From contig NZ_JACTVI010000010.1 of NCBI RefSeq assembly GCF_014495685.1, forward strand, positions 1 to 64,000: a DNA stretch of 64,000 nt, read 5' to 3'. This document shows positions 9,915 to 19,193 of this stretch, piece after piece. The DNA comes from Streptomyces sp. TRM68367. Lineage in GTDB: Bacteria > Actinomycetota > Actinomycetes > Streptomycetales > Streptomycetaceae. Below the pieces are notes generated by a model, which saw nothing but the letters and a program-made list of their open reading frames with translations, did no database searches and was not told the origin of the DNA. Position 1 is the first letter of the stretch. The number at the start of each line of letters is the position of its first letter. The position numbers and the translations under genes were made by a program.

Positions 9915-10430
9915 GGTGCGGCGGCTCCTGTCCCTGGGTTCAGTAACACCCTCAGCCATGCCCTGGGAACCGTCGACGACACCCGGGCAGACTGAAGCTT
10001 CGCACACCGAAGTATTGAGTCGGTCAGTCGGAGGCCATTTCGAATCGATGGAGCAGTCAACAGGGCGCCAAATAGTCGTCTCTGCCTGGTCTGATCCTCT
10101 TAGGCTCAGCTTGACGCCGGTCCCTTGAACTGACGCGGAAGCAAAAGCGGCGGGCCATTCACCTGCTACCGCTGTGCGGGAGACTGACAGTCCAACACTT
10201 CCGGTAAGGCGGAGCCGTCTCATGCGCGCGCAGGCACGGACGGCGGGGCGGTCTGTCGGCTGAGCCGATCGGCTGGCTACGGGAGGCAACCGAACCGGGC
10301 TGCTACGCCTCTTACGGCAACGAACGCCTACAACTGCCGCGTCGGCCATGGAGCGGCAGCCCAGACTCCCGGACTTCCGCCGGGACCATCACGGGGCAGG
10401 CACCGACAGTGCCGGAGGACCGACTCCGGC
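9915..10430. other. 516-bp divergent intergenic region
   Basis: It separates the minus-strand MFS gene and the plus-strand PBP gene and should carry both promoters. No convincing coding frame or strong hairpin is seen. Only the PBP ribosome site (GGAGGA about 11 bases before 10431) stands out. Confidence 0.4.
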
Positions 10431-12950
10431 ATGCGTATCTCACTGAAGGCAGCAAGGATGAGCGATTACCGTAGCAGGCCTCCTTCGCAAAATTCCTGGG
10501 GTCATTCCGGCCCGAATCCGGTGCCGGAGGGGACGGAGCCCGCGGGCGGACAGCCCCGGATGATCCGAGCGGGGATGCGCAGGGCCACCCAGACGGCGAA
10601 CCGGCGCTCGTCGCGCAGGAAGACGGAGGGACACGGCCCGGGTGCGCGTCCGGCCGCTTCCTCCCGGCGCGGGGCTCCCGGGAAGCGGCGGCTGATCGAC
10701 TATCCGCGGACGGGCAGACGCGGTCTGCGGCGCTGGCTGCCGTCCTGGAAGCAGGTGTTGACCGTCTTCGTGCTGCTGTTCGGCGGCACGGTCGGCGCGG
10801 TCGGCTTCGCCTACGCGTCGGTGTCCATTCCGAGCGTCAACCCGAGCACACAGTTGCAGAACAATCTGTTCTACTGGTCGGACGGCTCGCGGATGGCCAG
10901 CGTGGGCCAGGTGAACCGGCAGAACGTGAGCCTGTCGCAGGTTCCGTCCGATGTGCAGTGGGACTTCCTCGCGGCGGAGAACGCCTCCTTCTACACCGAC
11001 CCGGGCGTCGACCCGCAGGGCATTCTCCGGGCGCTGTACCACATGGCGGAGGGCGGCCAGGTGCAGTCCGGGTCGACCATCACGCAGCAGTTCGTGAAGA
11101 ACACCTACCTCAGCCAGGACCAGTCCCTGTCACGCAAGTTCAAGGAGATCATGATCTCCTTGAAGATCGGTGCGAAGCTCAGCAAGCAGCAGATTCTGCA
11201 GGGCTATCTGAACAGCAACTACTACGGCCGCGGGGCCTACGGCATCGAGGCCGCCGCCCAGGCGTACTACCACCGTCCCGTGGAGAAGCTGAACGTCAGC
11301 CAGGGAGCGTTCCTGGCGGCCACGGTGAACGAGCCGAGCGTGATGATGAACGCCGACGATCCGCATGTCCGCCCCCAGGCCACCGCCCGCTGGAAGTACG
11401 TACTGGGCCGGATGGTCGCCATCGGCAAGTTGAGCGCCACGCAGGAACAACGGTATCTGCGGGAGGGCTTCCCGGTGCCGAAACCGATGACCGCCTCCGG
11501 CTCGACGAGCGGGCAGGTCGGCTATCTGGTGCAGATCGCGCAGCAGTACGTCGAGCAGCACTCGTCCATCACCGACCAGCAGTTGAACCAGGGCGGCTAC
11601 CAGATCTACACCACCTTCGACAAGCACCAGGTCGCCGAGCTGAGCGCCTCCGTGGCCAGGATGCGCAAACAGCACCTGGACCCGAAGCACCGGTCGGCGG
11701 ACCGGAACGTGCAGGTCGGTGCCGCCTCCGTCGACCCGGCCACCGGGGCGATCGTCGCCCTGTACGGCGGTGACGGCTGGAACAAGGGCCACTACACAGA
11801 CAACGCCAACAGCTCTGGCGTGCCGGTCGGTTCCACCTTCAAGCCCTTCGTCCTCGCCGCCGCCCTGGACCACGGCGCGGTCCTCTCCCCCGGGCAGCCT
11901 CCGTCGCCGGTCACGCCGGAGAGCAGGTTCGACGGCGACAACGGCATCGAGATCAAGAACCAGCAGGGACAGTACCTCCCGGACGGCAGCGACCCCACCG
12001 GGCTGCTCCACCAGCAGAACGACGTCTCCACCAAGTGGGGTTACATCACCCTGCGCAAGGCCATGGAGCAGTCGGTCAACACCCCGTACGTCCAACTCGG
12101 CGAGTACGTCGGGTACGACAACGTCGAGAACGAGGCACTGGCGGCCGGCCTGCTGCGCAGCAGCCTCCAGTACGACACCGCCGGCTTCTACATCGGCACC
12201 TCGACCCCGTCGGCCATCCGCATGGCCGACGCCTACGGCACCTTCGCCGACGACGGGGTCCACCACGAGCCCTACTCGGTCACCAAGGTCCTCGACGGCG
12301 GCCGACAGCTGTCGGGGTTCACCGCGCCGTCCGGCACCCGGGCCATGCCCGCCTCGACCGCCGACACCGTCACCAACGTGCTGCAGGACGTGGTCGAGCA
12401 CGGCACCGGCACCAACGCCCTGGCCCTCGGACGGCCCGCCGCCGGCAAGACCGGCACCACGGACGACTACAAGTCGGCCTGGTTCATCGGCTACACACCG
12501 CAGTTGTCCACGGCCGTCAGCATGTTCAAGGAGGGTCCCGGCAACTCGGGCCTGAAGGGCATGGCCGGAGTCGGCGGCTACAGCAAGGTCTTCGGAGCGG
12601 ACATGCCCACCCAGGTGTGGCTCGGCTACATGTCCGCCGCGCTCCAGGGCCGGCCCGTGAAGTCCTTCCCTCCGACACCGCCACTCGGCCAGGGAGCCAA
12701 CGAGAACGGCGCCCCGTCCCCCACCCCCTCGGCATCCCCCACCGAGTCGCCCTCGAGCCCGCCTTCACCAACCACACCCGCACCGTCCCCGTCCATCACG
12801 CCGTGCAGCGACATCCCTGGCGGGTGCGCCTCCCCCACCGCTCCCACCCCCTCCCCCTCGCCGACCAGCACCAACGGCTTGTCAGGCGGCCTCTTCGGCC
12901 CAGGAGGCGGCAAGCACGGGAGCGGTGGCGCGCAATCACCACACCGATGA
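10431..12950 (+). CDS. Bifunctional class A penicillin-binding protein (GT51 transglycosylase / transpeptidase)
   Basis: The 839-residue enzyme polymerises lipid II and cross-links peptidoglycan outside the membrane. Order: basic cytosolic N-terminus with Ser/Arg-rich stretches (1-105), one membrane helix (about 108-132), GT51 domain (about 165-345, with AAENASFYTDPG catalytic Glu region and GSTITQQFVKN), then the transpeptidase with SxxK (Ser468, Lys471 in GSTFKP), SxN (Ser548 in SVNTPY) and KTG (Lys673). The last about 85 residues are Pro/Ser/Thr-rich and end in a Gly-rich tail, typical of wall-spanning linkers in Streptomyces PBPs. An alternative start at 10458 (MSDYRS) is possible; GGAGGA favours 10431. 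It appears to be monocistronic. Confidence 0.93.
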   Translation: MRISLKAARMSDYRSRPPSQNSWGHSGPNPVPEGTEPAGGQPRMIRAGMRRATQTANRRSSRRKTEGHGPGARPAASSRRGAPGKRRLIDYPRTGRRGLRRWLPSWKQVLTVFVLLFGGTVGAVGFAYASVSIPSVNPSTQLQNNLFYWSDGSRMASVGQVNRQNVSLSQVPSDVQWDFLAAENASFYTDPGVDPQGILRALYHMAEGGQVQSGSTITQQFVKNTYLSQDQSLSRKFKEIMISLKIGAKLSKQQILQGYLNSNYYGRGAYGIEAAAQAYYHRPVEKLNVSQGAFLAATVNEPSVMMNADDPHVRPQATARWKYVLGRMVAIGKLSATQEQRYLREGFPVPKPMTASGSTSGQVGYLVQIAQQYVEQHSSITDQQLNQGGYQIYTTFDKHQVAELSASVARMRKQHLDPKHRSADRNVQVGAASVDPATGAIVALYGGDGWNKGHYTDNANSSGVPVGSTFKPFVLAAALDHGAVLSPGQPPSPVTPESRFDGDNGIEIKNQQGQYLPDGSDPTGLLHQQNDVSTKWGYITLRKAMEQSVNTPYVQLGEYVGYDNVENEALAAGLLRSSLQYDTAGFYIGTSTPSAIRMADAYGTFADDGVHHEPYSVTKVLDGGRQLSGFTAPSGTRAMPASTADTVTNVLQDVVEHGTGTNALALGRPAAGKTGTTDDYKSAWFIGYTPQLSTAVSMFKEGPGNSGLKGMAGVGGYSKVFGADMPTQVWLGYMSAALQGRPVKSFPPTPPLGQGANENGAPSPTPSASPTESPSSPPSPTTPAPSPSITPCSDIPGGCASPTAPTPSPSPTSTNGLSGGLFGPGGGKHGSGGAQSPHR

Positions 12951-13061
12951 CCGCGAGGCTCCTACCGCAGCCTGTCGATGCCACGTACGGAGCGGGGGCC
13001 AACCGAAGCTCCGGCTCCGGTCCCTCCAGAAGTCGAGAACGCCGCCGGAAAGCTACGGTGA

Positions 13062-13074
13062 CAGAATAATTCTG
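13062..13074. promoter_or_regulatory. Perfect palindrome upstream of a small decayed gene
   Basis: CAGAAT-A-ATTCTG is a perfect 13-base palindrome in an AT-rich pocket 55 bases before the ATG at 13130. It could be an operator overlapping the promoter of that gene. Its regulator cannot be identified from the window. Confidence 0.4.
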
Positions 13075-13129
13075 CATCAGATGTAAATGGGCGGCGAACC
13101 CGCGAGGCGCAACGAAGGGAGCTCGGCCC

Positions 13130-13500
13130 ATGGCCCGTAACGCAGCCCACGGCCGGCATCCGTACCGATGGGCCCGGCGGGCCATGGCAACGATGACCAC
13201 CGTTGGGGCTGTCGGCTATTTCGTCATGTCGGCCATGCTCAGCCACAGCGCCGCGGCCATGCGGAAACTCGACGCCGAGGAGGCCGGCCTGGTCCACGCC
13301 TGGCCGTCACACGCGCAACGCCGCCGCTACCGGGTCCCCATCCCCAGGGAGCCACCGGCGTTCGGTTCTTCGAGGCCAACGCCTGGGCGTCCAGCGAGCT
13401 CTACGTGCAGTTCACCACCACGCCCGCCGGACTGCGGGCGTTCCTCGCGCAACTGGGCACCAGCCCCGCTCGGCTCAAGGACGGAGACATCGCCATCGTG
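13130..13500 (+). pseudogene. Small membrane-anchored protein, frameshifted and cut by an IS256 remnant
   Basis: AAGGGAG sits just before an ATG that opens a frame with one membrane helix (about residues 20-40, TTVGAVGYFVMSAML) and then LDAEEAGL. After about 13320 the sensible continuation is in another frame: GATGVRFFEANAWASSELYV, then LAQLGTSPARLKDGDIAI. It looks like an anchored small extracytoplasmic protein of the kind found widely as streptomycete hypotheticals. At about 13500 the sequence becomes a reversed IS256-type transposase, so the 3' end is lost. I do not recognise the family. Confidence 0.55.
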
Positions 13501-13502
13501 GT

Positions 13503-13745
13503 CACAGCGCGTCAGCGGGCCCGGGCGGACTCGACAACCTTGAACACCATCGCCAGTGCGGCGGCCGGGCTGCCCGCACCGCGGGTGACCTTCGTGCGGA
13601 GTTTCACCGTGGAGAAGGTCGACTCGATGGGGTTGGTGGTCCGCAGGTGGATCCAGTGCTCGGCAGGGAAGTCGTAGAACGCCAGCAGCTCGTCGGCCTC
13701 GTCGGTGATCTTCTTCACGGCCTTCGGCCATTTCGCGCCGTAGGC
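13503..13745 (-). mobile_element. IS256-family (Mutator) transposase remnant
   Basis: On the minus strand the frame reads AYGAKWPKAVKKITDE, then AEHWIHLRTTNPIESTFSTV and TKVTRGAGSPAAALAMVFK, the strongly conserved C-terminal part of IS256-group transposases around the NPIEST motif. It has lost the N-terminal two-thirds and the DDE residues upstream. It ends ARAR-stop-RAV where family members usually read R-W-R-A-V, so a Trp codon has become TGA. No terminal inverted repeats were found. It is a scar of about 240 bases, and it truncates the small membrane gene on its left. Confidence 0.8.
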
Positions 13746-13862
13746 TCCACCTCATCCCCACCACCGAAGGTCCGGCGGAGCCGAACCCCTCACCGGCGGT
13801 GCGGGAGTTCGCTGAGCCCGTGCAAGCGGGCGATGCTGGTGCTGCGCTTACCAAGGCGCCGA

Positions 13863-15287
13863 TCAGTCTTCCAACGACCCACCGCCCTTCGAGCTCTTCA
13901 GGGCGGGCAGATCCTCGCTCGAGGCGAGCGGTGCCGCCCCTGGCAGACGCTGTCCGGCTGACTCCTTGAGGAACAAGACGCTCACGAGCCCGATCACACC
14001 TGCCCCGATGAGGTAGTAGCCAGGCCAGTCGAGGTTGCCGGTCGTGGTTACCGCGACTCCGATGATCGTGGGCGCGGTGCCCGCGAAGGCGGACACGATT
14101 ACGTTGAAGATGATGGCGAGGCTGCCGTACCGGATCATGGTCGGGAAGAGTGCGGGCAGTGTTGAGGGGGTCACCGCTGCAAAGCAGAGCAGAGCAAAAC
14201 CCATGATCAACAAGCCGAGGACCTGGCCGGTCAGCCCCGCTCGCAGCAGCCACACCGAGGGCAGGCCGAGGACGATGAGCGAGACGCTGCCGGTGATCAG
14301 GATGGGCTTTCTGCCGATCCTGTCACTGAGCTTACCGACGAACACGATGGCGCAGAGCATTGCCAGCGTGACGGCCATCTGGAGGGTGGTCGACAGTGCG
14401 TCCTCGGTTCCGCTCTTGCCGTGTTCCGGCAGGGTGTCCGTCAGATAGGTCGGCACGTAGTTCGTCAGCACGTAGTTGGTGACGTTCCAGGCCACAATCA
14501 GTCCGCTCGCGATCAGTACCTCTGGGCGGTAATGGCGCACCAGTATCTGGAATACGCGGCGGAGGGCCATGGTGGCCATCGCTGGCGAACGCTCCATCAG
14601 CTGCCGGAACGCGGGCGTCTCTTCCAGGCGGATCCGGAGGTAGATCCCGATGATGCCCATCGGGAGACCGAGCATGAAGGGCAGCCGCCATCCCCAGGCC
14701 AGCAGGTCGTCCTCCGACAGGGTGGCGACCAGGAGCGCGCTGATGCCCGCGCCGAGGGTGTATCCGACGAGCGTGCCGAATTCCAGCCAGCTGCCGAAGA
14801 AGCCGCGCCGCCGGTCCGGGGCGTATTCGGCGACCAGGGTCAGTGCCCCGGTGTACTCGCCGCCGGCAGAGAAGCCCTGCAGCATTCGGATGAACAGCAC
14901 GAGCAACGGGGCCGCGATGCCGATCGTGCCGTAGCTGGGCACGAGTCCGAGCAGCGCGGTCGCGATCGCCATCAGCAGCACCGTGGCGGCGAGGACCTTG
15001 GTGCGGCCGATGCGGTCACCCAGCGGTCCGAGGATGACTCCGCCGAGCGGGCGAGCCACGAACGCGGCGGCGAAGGTACCCAGGGTGAACACCGCCGCCC
15101 AGTTTCCGGCGTGGGGGAAGAACACGTGCTGCAGGGCAACGGCTGCGAGGTAGGAGTAGATGCCGAAGTCGTACCATTCGGCGACGTTTCCCAGGGTGGC
15201 AGCCGTGGTCGCGCGACGGATGGTCTGCGCGTCCGCGATGGCTACCGGGTTGACCACAGGCCGAGGCTCTTCGGTCGGCCCGCTCAC
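13863..15287 (-). CDS. MHS-family MFS transporter (ProP/ShiA/KgtP-like metabolite:H+ symporter)
   Basis: The 474-residue protein has 12 predicted helices and the MHS signatures: NVAEWYDFGIYSYLA at the first helix, RPLGGVILGPLGDRIGR after helix 2, and RMLQGFSAGGEYTGA at helix 4. Relatives import proline/betaine, shikimate, alpha-ketoglutarate or dicarboxylates; the substrate cannot be set from sequence. The start is GTG, with GGAG seven bases upstream. The upstream 80 bases are unusually AT-rich (GATATATC at 15365) and should hold its promoter. It is monocistronic. Confidence 0.9.
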   Translation of the reverse strand: MSGPTEEPRPVVNPVAIADAQTIRRATTAATLGNVAEWYDFGIYSYLAAVALQHVFFPHAGNWAAVFTLGTFAAAFVARPLGGVILGPLGDRIGRTKVLAATVLLMAIATALLGLVPSYGTIGIAAPLLVLFIRMLQGFSAGGEYTGALTLVAEYAPDRRRGFFGSWLEFGTLVGYTLGAGISALLVATLSEDDLLAWGWRLPFMLGLPMGIIGIYLRIRLEETPAFRQLMERSPAMATMALRRVFQILVRHYRPEVLIASGLIVAWNVTNYVLTNYVPTYLTDTLPEHGKSGTEDALSTTLQMAVTLAMLCAIVFVGKLSDRIGRKPILITGSVSLIVLGLPSVWLLRAGLTGQVLGLLIMGFALLCFAAVTPSTLPALFPTMIRYGSLAIIFNVIVSAFAGTAPTIIGVAVTTTGNLDWPGYYLIGAGVIGLVSVLFLKESAGQRLPGAAPLASSEDLPALKSSKGGGSLED

Positions 15288-15592
15288 GTTGCCGCTCCGT
15301 TCCGTCCGATGCGCAACGAGGACATACTGTGGCGTGGATTCATGATCATCCTTTGTTGAGGACTGATATATCTATGTGACGTTAAGAGATGTATAAGTCA
15401 TCGTCAACTGCTTCCGCTCCGGCTACGGGCTCGCGAGATGCTGCCGGCGATCGAGAATCTCCTCGGCGGCCTGGGTCAACACGCGCGCGGTTCAAGCCCA
15501 AGAGCGCCTCGGCCATCGAGAGCCCTCGTACGAGCACAGCCGACGGCGTGGATACTGGCCCTGATTGCAGGCGCGGTTGAGGGGCACGGCCA
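15288..15592. other. Intergenic region with AT-rich promoter pocket
   Basis: Bases 15340-15400 are far richer in A/T than the surroundings, with a GATATATC palindrome (15365-15372). They likely hold the promoter of the leftward MHS gene. The rest (15400-15580) has a short frame containing REMLPAIENLLGGLGQHARG with no start; a decayed gene end is possible but unproven. Confidence 0.4.
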
Positions 15593-16090
15593 GTGACCGG
15601 CGACAATCGCATAGGACCGCCCAGCTTTGGAAGCGAACGCGACATGTTGTGGGCTTTCCTCGACTACCACCGCGCGACCCTCGCCATGAAGTGCGAAGGG
15701 CTGACCGACGAGGAGTTGCGGCAGCAGTCGATGCCGCCATCCGCGCTGTCGTTGCGGCACATGGCGGAGGTGGAGCGTGCCTGGTTCCGTCGGGCGTTCG
15801 AGGACAACGACGCACCCATGGTGTGGTCCGACAAGATCGACTTCCAGGCGGCGTACGACGCGAGCGCGTCGACCAGAGACGAGGCGTTCGGGGCCTGGGA
15901 GGCCGAGGTGGAGAACTCGCGTCGTATCGAGCGGGAGGCTCAGTCCCTGAACCAGGCCGGGTATCAGCCGAGATGGGGCGAGGAGGTGTCGCTGCGGATG
16001 GTGATGATGCACGTACTTCTGGAGTACGGCCGCCACAACGGGCACGCGGACTGTCTGTGTGAGGGCGTCGACGGGACGGTAGACGCCTGA
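15593..16090 (+). CDS. DUF664 / DinB-superfamily protein
   Basis: This 165-residue four-helix protein belongs to the DUF664 group of the DinB/YfiT superfamily. The diagnostic pieces are ERDMLWAFLDYHRATLAMKC at the N-terminus, SLRHMAEVERAWFRR in the middle, and LLEYGRHNGHADCLCEGVDG near the end; the His residues in the second and third are the metal-binding positions of the family. Relatives are metal-dependent transferases, some using mycothiol in actinobacteria, acting on small molecules or in detoxification. It is a single gene with no cofactor partner nearby. Confidence 0.88.
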   Translation: MTGDNRIGPPSFGSERDMLWAFLDYHRATLAMKCEGLTDEELRQQSMPPSALSLRHMAEVERAWFRRAFEDNDAPMVWSDKIDFQAAYDASASTRDEAFGAWEAEVENSRRIEREAQSLNQAGYQPRWGEEVSLRMVMMHVLLEYGRHNGHADCLCEGVDGTVDA

Positions 16091-16518
16091 GCCGCAGGAG
16101 CCACCAATCTCGCTGGGGATGCCAAATGCGCCGGCTCCCGATCGGCGTGAGTGCAAAGGCAGCACATTGGGGTGACCAAGGTCTTCGCGCGCACTCCGAA
16201 GTACGTCAGCCCGGACGTCAGCCCTTGACGTCCTTCACCGAACTGGGCCCCAGCTGTTCGGCCCCGTTTGCCTCAGCCCGGCCTGCACCAGGGTGCCCGG
16301 CACCGCCCCACCGGCCGGCGACCCCGAGTTGGCCGTGGCCCGCTTCCGCGCCTACCGGGGCTGCGCGGGCATGGGGCAAGCCTAATGGGACGGCCGACGC
16401 GGACCTGCCCGGCACTCACAGACGCCCGCCCGACAAATGCTTCGGTGTCCGATGTATTGTCGTTCGGGTCATCCCCGGCCGCCGGCCGGATCTTGCACGT
16501 GGAGAACGGTTCCAGCTC
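16091..16518. other. Region without a clear gene before lgt
   Basis: A plus-strand frame ending at about 16385 (ELAVARFRAYRGCAGMGQA) could be the end of a decayed small gene, but it has no start, domain or ribosome site. Bases 16430-16518 carry the lgt promoter region. Nothing else is supported. Confidence 0.35.
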
Positions 16519-17400
16519 ATGATCCTGGCGTACCTACCCAGCCCCTCCCAGGGGGTGTGGCACCTCGGTCCGGTGCCGATTCGCGCCTACGCGCTGTGCA
16601 TCCTGGCAGGCATCTTCACCGCCATCTGGCTGACCGGACGCCGCTGGGAGGCGCGGGGCGGCAGGCGGGAGGACATCGCGGACATCGCGGTCTGGGCGGT
16701 GCCGTTCGGTATCCTCGGCGGCCGCCTCTACCACGTGATCACCGACCCGGAGCTGTACTTCACCGCCGGGAAGCAGCCCATCCGGGCCCTCTACATCTGG
16801 GACGGCGGCCTGGGCATCCCCGGCGCCGTGGCCTTGGGTGCGGTGGGCGCCTGGCTGGGCTGCCGCCGCCGCGGCATCCGCCTGGCCGACTTCGCCGACG
16901 CCGCCGCGCCCGGACTGGTGCTGGCCCAGGCGATCGGCCGCTGGGGCAACTACTTCAACCAGGAGCTGTACGGCCGCCCCACCGACCTGCCGTGGGCGCT
17001 GTACATCGACCCGGCCCACCGCCCCGCCGACAGCCCGAACGTGGCCCTGTACCACCCGACGTTCCTGTACGAGTCACTCTGGGACCTCGGCGTGATGGCG
17101 CTCCTGCTCTGCCTCGACCGCCGCTGGCATACGCGGCTTCGACGCGGGCGCCTGTTCGCCTGCTACGTGCTCGCCTACACCGCCGGGCGGGCCTGGATCG
17201 AGGCGCTGCGCATCGACCACGCCAACCACTTCCTGGGCCTGCGGCTGAACGACTACGTCAGTCTGGTCCTGTTCACCGGCGCGCTGGTGTACCTGATCGC
17301 CACCCGCCGTCCGCACCCGGACGACGACGCCCCCTACCCGGGTGCCGACGGCGAAGAAACGGTGCCGGAGCCGGCCCAGGCGTCCTGCGGGAAGCAGTAG
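16519..17400 (+). CDS. lgt: Prolipoprotein diacylglyceryl transferase
   Basis: Lgt moves a diacylglyceryl group from phosphatidylglycerol to the lipobox Cys of exported prolipoproteins in the membrane. The 293-residue product has seven predicted membrane helices and the family signature around GRWGNYFNQELYGRPTDLPW, including the Gly-Arg-x-Gly-Asn-x-x-N core, plus PVPIRAYALCILAG and HPTFLYESLWDL. The open frame extends upstream, but MILAYLPSPSQGVWHLGPVPIR is the normal N-terminus. GGAG lies about 14 bases before the ATG, a little far. Many streptomycetes have two lgt genes; this may be the accessory copy. Its stop overlaps a GTG (TAGTG) opening a decayed frame. Confidence 0.94.
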   Translation: MILAYLPSPSQGVWHLGPVPIRAYALCILAGIFTAIWLTGRRWEARGGRREDIADIAVWAVPFGILGGRLYHVITDPELYFTAGKQPIRALYIWDGGLGIPGAVALGAVGAWLGCRRRGIRLADFADAAAPGLVLAQAIGRWGNYFNQELYGRPTDLPWALYIDPAHRPADSPNVALYHPTFLYESLWDLGVMALLLCLDRRWHTRLRRGRLFACYVLAYTAGRAWIEALRIDHANHFLGLRLNDYVSLVLFTGALVYLIATRRPHPDDDAPYPGADGEETVPEPAQASCGKQ

Positions 17401-17740
17401 TGACGGCCCTCCCGGACGCGGAGACGTCGCGGGCCGCGGCCGGCGGCCGTACACGGGATGGCGCATCGGCCCGCTGCCGCCCGCCCGCCTGCGTCCGCTC
17501 ACGCGGCCCCGGCCATGGGTGGAGCTGGCCTTCACCGCGCTGCTCATCGCGGGCTCGCACGGCCAGCAGCCCCTGCCGCAGAGTGAGGACCAGCCAGGCC
17601 CCTGCCAGCGCACCCAGCCAGCGGTGATGGTTGGCCAGTCCGTCGGCCAGTACCCCCAGCGAGACCACCAGATCGACGGCAGTCAGCCACACGTCGCGCC
17701 TCGAGCGGGGCACGACGGCCAGGGCGGGGTCACGCCTCAT
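17273..17740 (-). CDS. Small membrane protein, probably truncated
   Basis: The ATG overlaps the end of the DHA2 exporter gene by nine bases (ATGAGGCGTGA), a typical coupled arrangement. The first 65 residues are protein-like: a basic start, two membrane segments (LTAVDLVVSLGVLADGLA and LGALAGAWLVLTLRQGLLAV) and a charged turn. After about residue 68 the frame is Arg/Pro-rich and antisense to lgt and its downstream relic, so the C-terminal part is probably not original. I cannot assign a family. Confidence 0.35.
   Translation of the reverse strand: MRRDPALAVVPRSRRDVWLTAVDLVVSLGVLADGLANHHRWLGALAGAWLVLTLRQGLLAVRARDEQRGEGQLHPWPGPRERTQAGGRQRADAPSRVRPPAAARDVSASGRAVTTASRRTPGPAPAPFLRRRHPGRGRRRPGADGGWRSGTPARR
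17400..17560 (+). pseudogene. N-terminal remnant of a membrane protein translationally coupled to lgt
   Basis: A GTG overlapping the lgt stop opens VTALPDAETSRAAAGGRT. The frame then shifts by one near 17445 and continues GWRIGPLPPARLRPLTRPRP followed by a membrane helix WVELAFTALLIAGS. At about 17556 similarity to a membrane protein stops and the sequence becomes the reverse of another small membrane gene. The pattern resembles the N-terminus of PAP2/inositol-phosphoceramide-synthase-like proteins, but so little remains that this is a guess. Confidence 0.35.
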
Positions 17741-19193
17741 CACGGCCCCCATTCTGCCCGGGTCCCGATCGGGCCCCGGCCGGACCGGCCCAGGCCGCGC
17801 CGAGGGCCAGCAGCGCGACGGCCAGCAGGATGAGCGCGGCCTCCCGCCCCCCGCTCGCCCGGCCTCCGACGTGCAGGGCGAAGGTCACCAGCGCCACGCC
17901 CAGTGCGGTGCCCAGCCCGCGGGCCATGTTGACCAGGCCGCCGCCGGTTCCTGAGGAGCTTGCGGGGATCGCCCCCATGATCATGACGTTGTTGGCCGGG
18001 GTGAAGGTGCCCAGCCCCAGTCCGGTCAGTGCCAGGACCGGCACCAGCCAGGAGAGAGTCAGCGGGACCACCAGGAGTGCGGCCACGGCGGCAGTGAACA
18101 CGGCGGCGCCGAGCAAGCACCGGTTCCGGTCCGTCATCGAGCGCGGCAGCAGCCGGTCACCGCCGGTCGCCGCCAGCGCGAACCCGGCCGGCAGCGCGGT
18201 CAGCACAGCCCCCGCGGCTAGCGCCGACGAGCCCCGTGCGGTCAGCACGACCGGCACCAGCACCAGCGGACCGAACAGCACCAGATAACCGCTCAGCGCC
18301 CCCACCAGGCCGAACGTGACGGCCCGCACCCGCAGCAGCGCCAGCTCGACCAACGGAGAGTCCGCCCGCCCCTGGCGCACCACGAAACCCCAGCCCGCCA
18401 AGGCCGCAACGGCGAACAGCACACCCACGCCCCACCCGGGCACCGGAAGCCCGGACGCCGCCGACACCGCCAGCAGCGCACTCGTGGTCGCCACGGCCAG
18501 CAGCGTGAGCCCCGCCCAGTCGAAGCCCGCCACCCGCGTGCGGGTCCGGGTGCGCGGCAGCAGATAGTGCCCGGCCACCAGCGCGGCCAGCCCGATCGGC
18601 ACGTTGACTCCGAACACCCAGCGCCAGCCCAGCGTGGACACCAGCGCCCCGCCCACCGTCGGGCCCAGCGCCAGGCCCAGCGCCTGGGCGGCGGCCTGTA
18701 CCCCGAGCGCGGTACGCATTCGCTCGCGCGGCGCGCTGGTCGTCACCAGCGCCACGCTGTTGGCCTGCATCAGCGCCGCCCCGGCCGCCTGCACGACCCG
18801 GAACGCCACGAGTGCCGTGAGCGACGGGGCCAGCCCGCAGGCGGCGGACGCAAGCGTGAACAGGGCGAACCCGTACAGGTACAGCAGTTTGCGGCCGTGT
18901 GCGTCCGACAGTCGTCCGGCCGGCACCAGCAGCGCCACCAGAGTCAGCAGATAGGCCAGCGACACCCACTCCACCGCCGCCAGCGAGGTGTGGAACTCCG
19001 TGCGCAGGCTGCCGTAGGTCAGCGTCACGATGCTGGCGTCCAGCTGCCCCATGAACGCTCCGAAGCACACCGTGCCCACCGCCAGCCACCAGGCATTCGG
19101 TCGCGACCGTATGCCGTCCGGGCGGGCCCGCTCCCGTATGAGGGCGGCGGGCCATCGGCTTCTGGACCGGCTGGGGGACGTTTGCGTGGCCAT
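17730..19193 (-). CDS. DHA2-type MFS drug/metabolite exporter
   Basis: The 487-residue proton-driven exporter has 14 predicted helices. Family marks are FMGQLDASIVTLTYGSLRTE in helix 1, AGRLSDAHGRKLLY (motif A) and RVVQAAGAALMQANSVALV (motif B), with LGLALGPTVGGALVSTLGWR (the antiporter motif C) in helix 5. Close families expel antibiotics, dyes or antiseptics; the substrate here is unknown. No TetR-type regulator is adjacent. The 5' region near 19200-19240 is AT-richer than its surroundings and likely carries its promoter. Confidence 0.9.
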   Translation of the reverse strand: MATQTSPSRSRSRWPAALIRERARPDGIRSRPNAWWLAVGTVCFGAFMGQLDASIVTLTYGSLRTEFHTSLAAVEWVSLAYLLTLVALLVPAGRLSDAHGRKLLYLYGFALFTLASAACGLAPSLTALVAFRVVQAAGAALMQANSVALVTTSAPRERMRTALGVQAAAQALGLALGPTVGGALVSTLGWRWVFGVNVPIGLAALVAGHYLLPRTRTRTRVAGFDWAGLTLLAVATTSALLAVSAASGLPVPGWGVGVLFAVAALAGWGFVVRQGRADSPLVELALLRVRAVTFGLVGALSGYLVLFGPLVLVPVVLTARGSSALAAGAVLTALPAGFALAATGGDRLLPRSMTDRNRCLLGAAVFTAAVAALLVVPLTLSWLVPVLALTGLGLGTFTPANNVMIMGAIPASSSGTGGGLVNMARGLGTALGVALVTFALHVGGRASGGREAALILLAVALLALGAAWAGPAGARSGPGQNGGRDEA

